This document shows positions 36,793-45,876 of a stretch of DNA of 64,000 nucleotides, piece after piece. Source of the stretch: Verticiella sediminum (GTDB lineage: Bacteria; Pseudomonadota; Gammaproteobacteria; Burkholderiales; Burkholderiaceae_B). Both the position numbers and the translations under genes were made by a program. Position 1 is the stretch's first letter, and each line of letters starts with the position of its first letter. Below the pieces are notes generated by a model that was not told the DNA's origin, did not search any database, and saw only the letters and a list, made by a program, of their open reading frames with translations. The stretch is from the NCBI RefSeq assembly GCF_007558815.1, contig NZ_VLTJ01000022.1, positions 62,001 to 126,000 on the forward strand. Reading direction: 5' to 3'.

Positions 36793-37779
36793 ATGCCACT
36801 GACGTCTTCCTCCTCCCTGCCGCGATGGCTGCGCCCGGTCGTCGCCACGCTGCTCATGACCGGCGCGCTTACCGGCAACGCCGCCGAGTGGCCCAGCCGC
36901 CCGATCCAGTTGATCGTGCCCTTCGGCCCCGGCGGCACCACCGACGTGCTCGCCCGTATCGTCGCCGACGGCGTGGGCAAGGCGCTCGGCCAGCAGGTCG
37001 TGGTCGAGAACAAGCCCGGCGCTGGCGCCAACATCGGCGCCGCGGAAGTCGCCCGCGCGCGACCCGACGGCTACACGCTGCTCATGGCCACCCCGGGGCC
37101 GCTGGCGATCAATCCGCATGTCTATGCCAGCATGCCCTTCGATGCGGCCACGAGCTTCGCCGCCGTTTCCTACGTGGCCGACGTGCCCAACGTCATCCTG
37201 GCCAATCCCGCCACGGGCATGAAGAACATCCAGGACCTGCTCGAACGCGCCAAGGCCGAGCCCGGCAAGCTGAACTGGGGCTCGCCCGGCGTGGGCAGCA
37301 CCGGCCACATCCAGCTCGAACTGCTCAAGCAACTGGCCCACGTGGACATCTCGCATGTGCCCTACAAGGGCGCGGCGCAGGCCACCGCCGACCTGATCGC
37401 TGGGCACATCGAGCTGGCCGGCGACAATGTGCCCACCGCGCTCGCCAACATCCGCTCCGGTCAGGTGCTCGCGCTGGGCGTAGCCAGCGAGCAGCCGCTG
37501 GACGTGCTGCCCGGCATCGCTCCCGTGGCCGAGACGGTGCCCGGCTACGTATTGCCCTCCTGGTTCGTGCTGGTCGCCCCCGCGGGCACGCCCGACGCCA
37601 TTACCGAACGCATCGCCGCCGCCGTCGACGCCTTCCGGAACGACCCCACGATGGTCGAGCGCTTCAGCAACCTGGGCGCGACGCTGGTCGGCGGCCCGCC
37701 CGCGCGCCTGGCCCAGCATCTCGCCGCCGAGCGCGAGCGCTACGCCGAAGTCCTGAAGGATATCGAGGTGGCCAACTGA
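36793..37779 (+). CDS. Tripartite tricarboxylate transporter (Bug/TctC) substrate-binding protein
   Basis: A 328-residue periplasmic receptor with a signal peptide (about 1-31, ending GNAAE). Bug landmarks are WPSRPIQLIVPFGPGGTTDVLAR, QVVVENKPGAGANIG, ARPDGYTLLMATPG, HVPYKGAAQATADLIAGHIE and LVAPAGTPDAIT. ATG 36793 follows the nitrilase stop by 62 bp. The stop TGA shares a base with the ATG of the M81 peptidase gene (TGATG), so the two are coupled. It likely binds the compound processed by the neighbouring hydrolases. Confidence 0.93.
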   Translation: MPLTSSSSLPRWLRPVVATLLMTGALTGNAAEWPSRPIQLIVPFGPGGTTDVLARIVADGVGKALGQQVVVENKPGAGANIGAAEVARARPDGYTLLMATPGPLAINPHVYASMPFDAATSFAAVSYVADVPNVILANPATGMKNIQDLLERAKAEPGKLNWGSPGVGSTGHIQLELLKQLAHVDISHVPYKGAAQATADLIAGHIELAGDNVPTALANIRSGQVLALGVASEQPLDVLPGIAPVAETVPGYVLPSWFVLVAPAGTPDAITERIAAAVDAFRNDPTMVERFSNLGATLVGGPPARLAQHLAAERERYAEVLKDIEVAN

Positions 37780-39287
37780 TGCGGCGCAGACGACTCGCGG
37801 TGGCGCGCCTGTGGTTCGAGGGCAATGCCTTCGGCCCGATCGCCGCCGACAGGGCGCGCTTCGAAGCCTACGAGTGGCAGGCCGGCGCCGGCGTGCTCGA
37901 CGCCATGCGCGGCACCGCCACCGAACTGGGGGCGGTTGCGCAGTTCGCCGACGCCCACCCGGAATGGGAAGTGGTCGTGCTGCGCTGCGCGGCGGCGCTG
38001 CCCGCGGGGCCGATCACCGAGGACGTCTACGCCGCCTACGCCGACGAACTGCAGGCAGGGCTGCGGGCGGGTTTGGAGGACGGCGGCTGGGATGCGGTCT
38101 ACCTGTCGCTGCACGGCGCGGCGATCACCGTCGACGACCCGACCCCGGAGCTGCGCATCGCCCGCCTGGTGCGCAGCATCGTGCCGCTAGCCCCCGTGGG
38201 TGCGAGCTTCGACCTGCATGGCAACATGGACCCGGCCTGGGCCGAGGTGCTCGATGTCGCCAGCGTGTACCGCACGCATCCGCATGTGGACATGGACGCG
38301 ACTGCCGGCCGGGTGCTCGACGGCCTGCGCCGCTGCGCCGAAGAAGGCCTGCGTACCCGCCGCGCGCTGCTCAATCGGGGCCTGATTCTGCCGAGCATGA
38401 ACATGCGGACCGCAGCCGGACCCATGCGCACGATCGAGCAGGCCGCGCGCTCGGCCACCCGCGCGCCGGTGCTCGACGTGAACGTGTTCGGCGGTTTTCC
38501 TTATGCCGACACGCCGGCCACCGGCGCCTCGGTATTCGTGGTGAGCGATGCGGCCCAGGACCCGGCCGGCTCCGCCGCCGCGGCGGCGGCGAGCGAAGTC
38601 ATGGCCTGCATCGAGGCGCTCGCGCCGGCGTTCCGCGTGACGCTGCCCTCCCCCGCCGAGGCCCTGGCCGATGCGCTGGGGACCCAAGAGGCCGGCCTGA
38701 TCGCCATCACCGACTCGGCCGACAATCCCTTGTCGGGCGGCGGCGGCGATACCACGGGTCTGTTCGCGGCGCTGCTCGCCGCCGAACCGAAAGTACCGAC
38801 ATTATTCGCAAGCTTCGCCACGCCCGAGGCGGTCCGGGCTGCCTGGGCCGCCGGCGTGGACGCCAGCCTCGACGTCACCCTGGGCGGCAGGTACGGCCCG
38901 CAGTTCGGCGCCCCGGTGAGCGTGCGCGTCACGGTCGAGGCCCTGACCGAAGGCCGGTTCCGCAACGTCGGTCCCATGCAGACCGGCGTGCAGCGCAGTT
39001 GCGGACGCACAGCGCTGCTGCGCCTGGCCGATCAGCCCGAGGTTCGCGTGATCGTCACGCAGGACGTGGCCGCCGCGGACGACCCGGCGTTCTATGCCCT
39101 GCACGGCGTGGACCCGGCGCGGCTGCGCCTGCTTTGCGTAAAGGCCAAGAACCACTTTCGCGCGGCCTTCGCCGATCGCTGCGTGCGCATCATCGACTGC
39201 GATGCGCCCGGACCGGCCTGCCTGGACCTCTCGCGGCTGCCCTTCCGGCACCGGCACATCGCGGCCGACTATCCCTTGCCGCGATGA
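37779..39287 (+). CDS. M81 family metallopeptidase (MlrC/microcystinase C-like)
   Basis: A 502-residue protein of the M81/MlrC family. Metal-binding candidates are Asp145 and His147 in GASFDLHGNMD and the HPHVD group at 167-171 (YRTHPHVDMD), preceded by YLSLHGAA; the C-terminal MlrC domain contains DSADNPLSGGGGDTTGLFAALL. MlrC of sphingomonads degrades linearised microcystin, but most family members in soil betaproteobacteria sit in uptake clusters and have unknown peptide- or amide-like substrates. The ATG overlaps the Bug stop by one base. It is convergent with the quinone oxidoreductase, with a small palindrome at 39295-39308 between. Confidence 0.88.
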   Translation: MRRRRLAVARLWFEGNAFGPIAADRARFEAYEWQAGAGVLDAMRGTATELGAVAQFADAHPEWEVVVLRCAAALPAGPITEDVYAAYADELQAGLRAGLEDGGWDAVYLSLHGAAITVDDPTPELRIARLVRSIVPLAPVGASFDLHGNMDPAWAEVLDVASVYRTHPHVDMDATAGRVLDGLRRCAEEGLRTRRALLNRGLILPSMNMRTAAGPMRTIEQAARSATRAPVLDVNVFGGFPYADTPATGASVFVVSDAAQDPAGSAAAAAASEVMACIEALAPAFRVTLPSPAEALADALGTQEAGLIAITDSADNPLSGGGGDTTGLFAALLAAEPKVPTLFASFATPEAVRAAWAAGVDASLDVTLGGRYGPQFGAPVSVRVTVEALTEGRFRNVGPMQTGVQRSCGRTALLRLADQPEVRVIVTQDVAAADDPAFYALHGVDPARLRLLCVKAKNHFRAAFADRCVRIIDCDAPGPACLDLSRLPFRHRHIAADYPLPR

Positions 39288-39294
39288 ACCGGCC

Positions 39295-39308
39295 CGGCTC
39301 GCGAGCCG
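39295..39308. terminator. Short palindrome between convergent genes
   Basis: CGGCTCGCGAGCCG is a perfect 14-bp palindrome in the 25-bp gap between the M81 and quinone oxidoreductase stops. Without a T-tract it is a weak terminator candidate. Confidence 0.3.
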
Positions 39309-39312
39309 CGCT

Positions 39313-40413
39313 TCAAGGCACCAGCACCGCCGCGCCCGTCGTGCTGCCCGACTCCAGATCCGCGTGCGCGCGGTGCACGTCGTCCAGGGCATAGCGCCGC
39401 GCCACGGTGAGATCGAGCAGCCCCTCGGTCGCCGCCGCGAAGAAGCGCGCGGCCGCGGCCTGCAGCTCCTCGCGCGTGGCGATGAAGCTGCGCAGTGTCG
39501 GGCGGCACACCGACAGCGACTTGGCGTGCAGCAGTTGCAGGTCGAGGCCCCGCACGTCGCCCGAGGCGGTGCCGTAGTTGATCGCCAGGCCGCGCGGGCG
39601 CAGGCAGGCGAGCGAATCGACGAAGACGTCCTTGCCCACGGCGTCGTACACGACAGCGACGCCCTGGCCGCCGCTCGCCGCCAGCACGCGGTCCGCCCAT
39701 CCCGGTTCGCGATAGACGATCACCTCATGGCAGCCGTTCGCCTGGGCGCGCTCGCGCTTGGCCACCGAGCCGACCGTCCCGATCACATGTGCGCCCAGGG
39801 CCCTCGCCCACGGGCACAGCATCTGCCCCATGCCGCCGGCGGCGGCATGCACGAGCACGGCGTCGCCGGGCCGCACGGCATACAGCCGATGCAGCAGGTA
39901 CTCGGCGGTCAGTCCGCGCAGCAGGAAGCCCGCGGCCGCCTGCGCATCCACACTGTCCGGCAGGGCGACGAGTCGATCGGCCGGGAGCACCATCGTGTCG
40001 GCATAGGCGCCCGGGTGGATGTAGGCCACCCTGTCGCCGGGCGCATACGCCTGCACGCCCTCGCCCACCATCTCGATCACCCCCGCCCCTTGCGAGCCGA
40101 GCACGGCGGGCAGCTCTCCCGCGTGCGGACCCGCATCGCCGCGCCGCTGGTAGATGTCAGCGAAGTTCAGGCCGATCGCCTGCTGGCGCACGCGGACTTC
40201 GCCGGCGCCGGGCTCGTCCACGGGCACCGGCACGATCCGCATGACGTCCGGCGGCCCGTGGCGCTCGATGCGCACCACGCGATTCCCCGTCCCGTCAGCC
40301 CGCTGCGCCGGGTGCCCGGCGCTTGCCGGCGCGGCACCGGCCGTGGTGGCGCCGCTGCCCGTAGCCGCTGGGCCGGCCGGGCTCGACGCATGGCGAACGA
40401 CGCTGTCAGGCAT
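39313..40413 (-). CDS. NAD(P)H:quinone oxidoreductase (zeta-crystallin / MDR type)
   Basis: A 366-residue medium-chain reductase without the catalytic zinc ligands. Motifs: GLNFADIYQRRG, LGSQGAGVIEMVGEGV, the cofactor fold VLVHAAAGGMGQMLCPWARALGAHVIGTVGS and YDAVGKDVFVDSL. Members reduce quinones or enoyl compounds with NADPH. An Ala/Gly/Pro-rich extension of about 45 residues precedes the usual start (VVRIERHGPPDVMRI). Even so, ATG 40413 has a strong GGAGGT 5 nt upstream, inside the end of the CoA-transferase gene, which it overlaps by 8 bp, so I keep it. It is the last gene of the minus-strand cluster that starts at 46704. Confidence 0.88.
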   Translation of the reverse strand: MPDSVVRHASSPAGPAATGSGATTAGAAPASAGHPAQRADGTGNRVVRIERHGPPDVMRIVPVPVDEPGAGEVRVRQQAIGLNFADIYQRRGDAGPHAGELPAVLGSQGAGVIEMVGEGVQAYAPGDRVAYIHPGAYADTMVLPADRLVALPDSVDAQAAAGFLLRGLTAEYLLHRLYAVRPGDAVLVHAAAGGMGQMLCPWARALGAHVIGTVGSVAKRERAQANGCHEVIVYREPGWADRVLAASGGQGVAVVYDAVGKDVFVDSLACLRPRGLAINYGTASGDVRGLDLQLLHAKSLSVCRPTLRSFIATREELQAAAARFFAAATEGLLDLTVARRYALDDVHRAHADLESGSTTGAAVLVP

Positions 40414-41623
40414 GGTCCACCTCCGCCGGTTCGCTCACCGCGCCGCAGGCGAGCAGGGCCTCGGTCTCCTGCGGCGTGAAGCCGAACTCGGCGAGCACGA
40501 CACGCGTGTGCTCGCCGAGCAGGGGCGGCGGCGATGCCTTGCCCTGCGGCATGCCGGAGAGCTTGACCGGCAGGCCGAGCGACTGCAGCCGGCCTTCCTG
40601 CGGATGCGACACGTCGAGCACCATGTCGCGCGCCAGTGTCTGCGGATGGGCGAGGATCTGGGCGATGTCGTGGACCGGGCCGGCCGGCACGCCGGCCTCG
40701 TCGAAGCGGGCCAGCCAGTAGGCGGCGGGCTGGGTGCGGATGATGTCGCCGATCAGCTCGGCCAGCGCCTGCTCGTTCGCCTTGCGCTGCTCGCCCACGC
40801 GAAAGCGCGGGTCGTCCTTCCATTCCGGATGGCCGAGCAGCTCGGCGATGCGGCCCCAGTTGGACTGGTTCGCGCCGCCGACGGTGATCCACTGGTCGGC
40901 CGCCTGGAAAGCCTGGTAGGGCGCGATCAGCGGATGCGCCGAGCCGGACGCGCCCAGCACCTTGCCGCTGGAGAAGTACACCGCGGCGAACCAGTACATC
41001 TGCTGCAGCGAGGCCTCGAACAGCGAGGTGTCCACCAGTTGCCCCTGTCCGGTGCGGGCGCGCTCGACATAGGCGGCGAGAATGCCGATGGTGGCCAGCA
41101 GGCCGGCGTTGATGTCGCCCACCGAATTGCCCGACTTGAGCGGCGGGCCGCCCTTTTCGCCGGTCACGCTCATGATGCCCGCGAAGCCCTGCGCGATGAG
41201 ATCGAACCCGCCGCGCTCGGCCATCGGGCCGGTGCGCCCGTAGCCCGAGATCGAGCAGTAGATGAGGCCGGGGTTGATCTCGCGCAGTGTGTCGTAGCCC
41301 ACGCCCAGCCTTTCCATGGTGCCCAGGCGGTAGTTCTCGATGAGCACGTCGGCCCCCGCCACCAGCCGCTTGAGCGCGGCCACGCCCTCGGGGCGCTTGA
41401 GATCGAGCGCCAGCCCGCGCTTGTTGCGGTTGAGCATGGCGAACGAGGGCGGGATCGGCTTCTCGCTGGTCACGCGGTAGCCCCGGGTATCGTCGCCGCC
41501 GGGCAGCTTCTCGACCTTGACGACGTCGGCGCCCAGATCGGCGAGCATGGCGCCGCAGGTCGGGCCGGCCATGATCTGCGCCAGTTCCAGGACTTTCATG
41601 CCACTCAGCGGACCATGCGTCAT
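40406..41623 (-). CDS. CaiB/BaiF class III CoA-transferase
   Basis: A 405-residue family III CoA-transferase. The N-terminus PLSGMKVLELAQIMAGPTCGAMLADLGADVVKVE and the sequence YCSISGYGRTGPMAERGGFDLIAQGFAGIM are standard, and the catalytic Asp is Asp170 in VGDINAGL. It moves CoA between organic acids, activating a carboxylate for further breakdown. The ATG has GAGGAGA upstream within the leader GAGGAGACAACCATG, which is repeated exactly before the substrate-binding-protein gene at 45821. Neighbours are an ABC importer and a crotonase-fold enzyme, suggesting uptake and CoA activation of a carboxylic acid. Confidence 0.92.
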   Translation of the reverse strand: MTHGPLSGMKVLELAQIMAGPTCGAMLADLGADVVKVEKLPGGDDTRGYRVTSEKPIPPSFAMLNRNKRGLALDLKRPEGVAALKRLVAGADVLIENYRLGTMERLGVGYDTLREINPGLIYCSISGYGRTGPMAERGGFDLIAQGFAGIMSVTGEKGGPPLKSGNSVGDINAGLLATIGILAAYVERARTGQGQLVDTSLFEASLQQMYWFAAVYFSSGKVLGASGSAHPLIAPYQAFQAADQWITVGGANQSNWGRIAELLGHPEWKDDPRFRVGEQRKANEQALAELIGDIIRTQPAAYWLARFDEAGVPAGPVHDIAQILAHPQTLARDMVLDVSHPQEGRLQSLGLPVKLSGMPQGKASPPPLLGEHTRVVLAEFGFTPQETEALLACGAVSEPAEVDHA

Positions 41624-41740
41624 GGTTGTCTCCTCATGCGTTGATTGCGAAAAGCGAATGGAAGGGCAGCGGCGCGGCGCTCGCCGGCGCGCCGCAAACC
41701 GGCCGCGCCCCGGGCCGTTGCACTGCGCCGGGATGCGGCC

Positions 41741-42802
41741 TCACGGCAGCACCGCGATGCCGTCGCGGTTGAGCGACATCCAGGCGCTGCCGCCGCGCTC
41801 GAACACCGCGCCCGGCGACGCGCTCACGCGCAGCTCGACCGAGTCGGCCTCGGCCGGGCTGACCACGTAGTCCCAGTGCTCGCCGAGATAGGTGCGGCTG
41901 CGCACCGTGACCGGCGTCGCCCCCTGCTCCTGGGCCGCGTGCAGGCGCAGCGCCTGCGGACGGATGGATACTGCGACATCGGTGCCGGCCGCGTGTCCGC
42001 CGGTATCCAGCGCCCGCGTGTCGATCCGAAATCCGCCGCAGACGATGCCGTCCTCGCGCAGCACGCCCTGCAGCAGGTTGGTGCGGCCGATGAACTCGGC
42101 GACGAAGCGCGTGCGCGGCCGGTTGTACAGCGCCCAGGGCGTGTCGATCTGCTCCAGGTTGCCGCCGTTCATCACGGCGATGCGGTCGGAGATGGCCATC
42201 GCCTCGGACTGGTCGTGCGTCACGTAGACGGTGGTCATGCCGAACTCATCGTGCAGGCGGCGGATTTCGTTGCGCATCTCCTCGCGCAGGTTGGCGTCGA
42301 GGTTGGACAACGGCTCGTCGAGCAGCAGCACCTGCGGGCGCACGACGATGGCGCGGGCCAGCGCCACCCGCTGCTGCTGGCCGCCCGAGAGTTCGGCCGG
42401 GTAGCGTTCGGCCAGGTGATCCAGGTGCACCACCGCCAGGATCTCGTCCACGCGCTGGCGCACCTGCGCCGCGGGCATGCGGCGCACCGTCAGGCCGAAG
42501 GCCACGTTCTCGCGAACCGTCATGTTGGGCCAAATGGCGTAGCTCTGGAAGATCATCGACATGCCGCGCCGCTCGGGCGGCACGCTGCCGCCCGGATGCG
42601 ACAGCACTTCGCCATTCATGCGGATGCAGCCCTCGGACGGGTCGACGAAGCCCGCGATCATGCGCAGCGTCGTCGTCTTGCCGCAGCCCGAGGGGCCGAG
42701 CAGCGACACGAACTCGCCCTCGGACAGCGACAGATCCATGTTCTGCACCACCGCCAGCGGGCCGTAGCGCTTGCCCAGGTTTTCCAGTACCAGCTTGTTC
42801 AT
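41741..42802 (-). CDS. ABC transporter ATP-binding protein (FbpC/PotA type)
   Basis: A 353-residue importer ATPase. Walker A GPSGCGKT (36-43), Q-loop IFQSYAIWPNM, signature LSGGQQQR (138-145), Walker B VLLLDEP (158-164) and switch His in VYVTHDQSEAM are intact; the C-terminal TOBE domain runs from about residue 275 onward. It matches the group that powers iron, polyamine, thiamine and phosphonate-like importers. ATG 42802 has GGGAGG upstream; the frame is open 30 codons further. It energises the permease at 42941-44665 together with the binding protein at 44772. Confidence 0.93.
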   Translation of the reverse strand: MNKLVLENLGKRYGPLAVVQNMDLSLSEGEFVSLLGPSGCGKTTTLRMIAGFVDPSEGCIRMNGEVLSHPGGSVPPERRGMSMIFQSYAIWPNMTVRENVAFGLTVRRMPAAQVRQRVDEILAVVHLDHLAERYPAELSGGQQQRVALARAIVVRPQVLLLDEPLSNLDANLREEMRNEIRRLHDEFGMTTVYVTHDQSEAMAISDRIAVMNGGNLEQIDTPWALYNRPRTRFVAEFIGRTNLLQGVLREDGIVCGGFRIDTRALDTGGHAAGTDVAVSIRPQALRLHAAQEQGATPVTVRSRTYLGEHWDYVVSPAEADSVELRVSASPGAVFERGGSAWMSLNRDGIAVLP

Positions 42803-42940
42803 GTTGCCTCCCGATGGCGCGGCGGCTCGGCCGCGCCGTGTGGTCGTTCCGGCCCGCGAGCCGGACCTCCCCGCTGCGAATCCGTGGCGCATGCCGCGCC
42901 CGCCCTGGTCCCGCCTTCTTGGCCCGGCATCGCGCCGCAG

Positions 42941-44665
42941 CTACGCTCGGCGCCGGGTCATGAAATCCCGGCCGACGAACTTCATGCCCAGTGCCACCAG
43001 CGCGCCGGTGACGACGAGCATGACCACGCCGATGGCCGACAGCACCTCGTAGTTGCCCTGCTCGCTCAGGTCCAGGATGAGCACCGACATCACGCGCGTC
43101 TCCGGTCCGCTGAGAAAGACCGCCGTGGACAGTTCGCGCGTGGCGATGATGAAGACCAGGATGAACGAACCGAACAGCGTCTTGCCCAGCAGCGGCACCA
43201 CCACGCGCGAGACGGCCTGGTAGCGCGAGCCGCCCATGATGCGCACCGCCTCCTCCAGCTCGGGGTTGAGCGACTTCACCGCGGCGGTGGCGGCGGTGGC
43301 CGAAATGGGCAGAAAGCGCGTGATGTAGGCGATCACGATGAGCAGGCCGGTGCCGTACAACGAGAACGGCGGCCCGGCGTAGGCCGCATAGAACGCCACG
43401 GCCAGCACGATGCCGGGCACCGCGAAGGGCGCCAGCGAGAGGAACTGCAGCACGCCCGGGAACGGCAGCAGGCGCCGCTGTACCACGTAGGCCACGGCCA
43501 GGCCGATCGCCACGCAGGCGAGTGCTGCCGCGCCGGCATAGACGAAGGTGTTGACGATGGCGCCGCGCACCGTGGCCTGCTCGAGCAGGATGTGCGAGAA
43601 GTTGGCGAGCGTGAGGTTATCGAGCGAGAAGCCGCGCCCCCAGGCCCGGCTGAAAGCGGATTGCAGCAGCACGACCAGCGGCAGCAGCACCGTGATGAGC
43701 GCGACCAGCCCGCACCAGGCGAACAGCACCCAGCGCCAGGCGCCGATGTCCAGCGGCCGGCGTTCGCCGCCCTTGCCCGAGACCGACACATAGCCCTTGC
43801 GCGCGAGCAGCATGCGCTGCACGCCGAGCAGCACGACGGTGGTCGCCAGCATGGGCATCGCATAGGCCGCGGCCACCTCGACGCGCAGCGGATACTCGAA
43901 GAAGGTGGCCATCTGCGTGGTCGCCACGTTGATGCCGGCGGGAATGGCGATCAGCACCGGCGTACCGTACAGCGCAATCGCCTCCAGGAACACCAGGATG
44001 GCGGCGCCGCACACGGCCGGCAGCACCAGCGGCAGCGTGACCCGGCGCAGCGTGGCGAGCTTGCCGGCGCCGTGGATGAACGCGGCATCCTCGAGTTCGG
44101 TGGAAATCAGGTCCAGCGCCGACTTGGCGAAGATGTACACCAGCGGAAACGCATAGAGCGCGATCACCAGCGCCAGTCCCCAGAAGCTGAACAGGTTGAC
44201 CGGCCCGCCGGCGGTGCCGAACAGCGCCATCCAGGCGCGATTGACCCAGCCCGCGTTGGGGCCGGCGAGCAGGATCCACGCGATGGCCCCGAGAAAGGGC
44301 GGCATGATGAAAGCGGCCAGCACGCTCAGGTTGAAGAAGCCCTTGGCCGGCAGGTTGGTGCGCGACACGCCCCAGGCCATCGGCAGCGCGATCACCAGGC
44401 TCAGCGCGGTCGAGGCCAGGCCGAGCTGCAGCGTGGTCCACAGGGCGTCGACGTAGCGCGACCGCCCGAACGCCTGGGCATAGCGCTCGAACGACCAGCC
44501 GTCCACGCCGCGCAGGCTCTCGGCCAAGAGGCGCAGGATGGGATTGGCGACCAGGAACACGAGCAGCGCGACGAGCAGCAGGAACACCAGCAGCATGGGG
44601 TCCGGACGCCAGGACCGCGGACGCGGGGCGAGCTTGCTGTCGGCCTTCAGGGGAATGACGGACAT
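42941..44665 (-). CDS. ABC transporter permease, fused double-domain (FbpB type)
   Basis: A 574-residue inner-membrane protein with about twelve membrane helices in two homologous halves, each with an EAA-type loop for the ATPase: ELEDAAFIHGAGKLATLRRVTLPLVLP (about 205-231) and ELEEAVRIMGGSRYQAVSRVVVPLLG (about 472-497). Fused permeases of this kind typify Fe(III)-type and related importers. ATG 44665 (MSVIPLKADS) is chosen; the frame extends 38 codons upstream without support. It sits between the ATPase and binding-protein genes in the expected operon order. Confidence 0.92.
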   Translation of the reverse strand: MSVIPLKADSKLAPRPRSWRPDPMLLVFLLLVALLVFLVANPILRLLAESLRGVDGWSFERYAQAFGRSRYVDALWTTLQLGLASTALSLVIALPMAWGVSRTNLPAKGFFNLSVLAAFIMPPFLGAIAWILLAGPNAGWVNRAWMALFGTAGGPVNLFSFWGLALVIALYAFPLVYIFAKSALDLISTELEDAAFIHGAGKLATLRRVTLPLVLPAVCGAAILVFLEAIALYGTPVLIAIPAGINVATTQMATFFEYPLRVEVAAAYAMPMLATTVVLLGVQRMLLARKGYVSVSGKGGERRPLDIGAWRWVLFAWCGLVALITVLLPLVVLLQSAFSRAWGRGFSLDNLTLANFSHILLEQATVRGAIVNTFVYAGAAALACVAIGLAVAYVVQRRLLPFPGVLQFLSLAPFAVPGIVLAVAFYAAYAGPPFSLYGTGLLIVIAYITRFLPISATAATAAVKSLNPELEEAVRIMGGSRYQAVSRVVVPLLGKTLFGSFILVFIIATRELSTAVFLSGPETRVMSVLILDLSEQGNYEVLSAIGVVMLVVTGALVALGMKFVGRDFMTRRRA

Positions 44666-44771
44666 GGTGCGGGACTCGGCAAAGGCGCGGCGAGGACGCC
44701 GCGGGACATGGATGCACGACCGGGCGCGCGCCGGCACCGGCTTGCGGGCCGGTCGCGGCGCGGCCGCGGAA

Positions 44772-45821
44772 TCAGACACCGAAGGTGTCGCGCCACTCCT
44801 CGATCAGCTCGGGCACCTTGGTGCGCACACTCTCGTTGCTCGGCTGAATCGTCTTGATCTCGCTGATCGACTTCACGCCCTCGCGGGGCGGCACATCGGG
44901 CCGCAGCGGTGTGTTGTATTCGTCGACCGAGATCGACGCATATTCCTTGCTGCCGCTCCACTCCATGAACAGCTTGGCCGCGTTCGGGTGCCGCGCGTTG
45001 GCCATGATCGCCGAGGGCAGCACCATCAGCACCGCCCCCTCGTCCGCGTAGATCACGTCCACCGGATTGCCGCGGGCCTTCTGCGTCAGCGCCAGCGATA
45101 CGGGGCCGGCCGAGACCTGCCGCTCGCCGGAAATCAGCGTGGTGACGGTATCGATGATGGAGCGCCCGACCTGCGGCTGGTTCTTGGCCAGCGCGTCGAT
45201 GAAGGCCTCGCCATAAAGCTCGGTCATGGCGACCAGCCAGGTACCGACGAAGCCGCTGAAGCCCGGGTGGCCCACCGAGACCCGGCCCTTGAACTTCGGA
45301 TCGGTCAGCGCCTGCCAGCTCGTGCCCACGTCCTCGGCCTTCAGCTTGGTCGGGTTGTACAGCAGACTGATCAGGTTGGAACTGGTCACGCTGTAGTAGC
45401 CGTCGGGGTCGTAGTTCTGAAAGCGCTCGTCGAACGTCTTGTGCGAGCGCGGCACATATTGCATGAGCAGCCCGCGATCCTTGAGGTCGAGGAAGTGGCC
45501 GATGTCGGTCGAGGCGAACACATCGCAGTTGGCGATGTTCGCGCGCAGATCCTGGCTCAGGCGCTGGTAGGCCACCTGGGCCGTGGTGCGCACCACGTTG
45601 ACGCGCACGCCGGGATAGCGGGCGGTGAACATCTGGCCGACCTGCTCGGCGAGCTCGGAGGTCAGGTGCGCGACGTACCAGGTGAGCTCGCCCTCCTTGC
45701 GGGCGGCGTCGTGCAGTTCCTTCAGATAGGCCTCGTCGGGCTCGGCAGCCGATACGCGCAGTGCAGGCAGCATCAGGGCGGCACCGACCGTGGCAGTGAA
45801 CTGCCGTCGGGTGATGGACAT
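44772..45821 (-). CDS. ABC transporter extracellular substrate-binding protein
   Basis: A 349-residue periplasmic binding protein of the iron/polyamine-like family. The N-terminus MSITRRQFTATVGAALMLPALRVSAA has a twin-arginine motif, so export may be by Tat. Mature landmarks: EGELTWYVAHLTSELAEQVG, NCDVFASTDIGHFLDLKDRGLL, GYYSVTSSNLISLLYNPTKL and LALTQKARGNPVDVIYADEGAVLM. Partnered with a CoA-transferase and crotonase-fold enzyme, it more likely binds an organic acid than iron, an inference from context. ATG 45821 lies in the leader GAGGAGACAACCATG; the frame is open 50 codons upstream. Confidence 0.92.
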   Translation of the reverse strand: MSITRRQFTATVGAALMLPALRVSAAEPDEAYLKELHDAARKEGELTWYVAHLTSELAEQVGQMFTARYPGVRVNVVRTTAQVAYQRLSQDLRANIANCDVFASTDIGHFLDLKDRGLLMQYVPRSHKTFDERFQNYDPDGYYSVTSSNLISLLYNPTKLKAEDVGTSWQALTDPKFKGRVSVGHPGFSGFVGTWLVAMTELYGEAFIDALAKNQPQVGRSIIDTVTTLISGERQVSAGPVSLALTQKARGNPVDVIYADEGAVLMVLPSAIMANARHPNAAKLFMEWSGSKEYASISVDEYNTPLRPDVPPREGVKSISEIKTIQPSNESVRTKVPELIEEWRDTFGV

Positions 45822-45876
45822 GGTTGTCTCCTCGGTGGGGGTGCGGGCGGCAGGGCGCCGCCCGCGGCGAGCCGTC

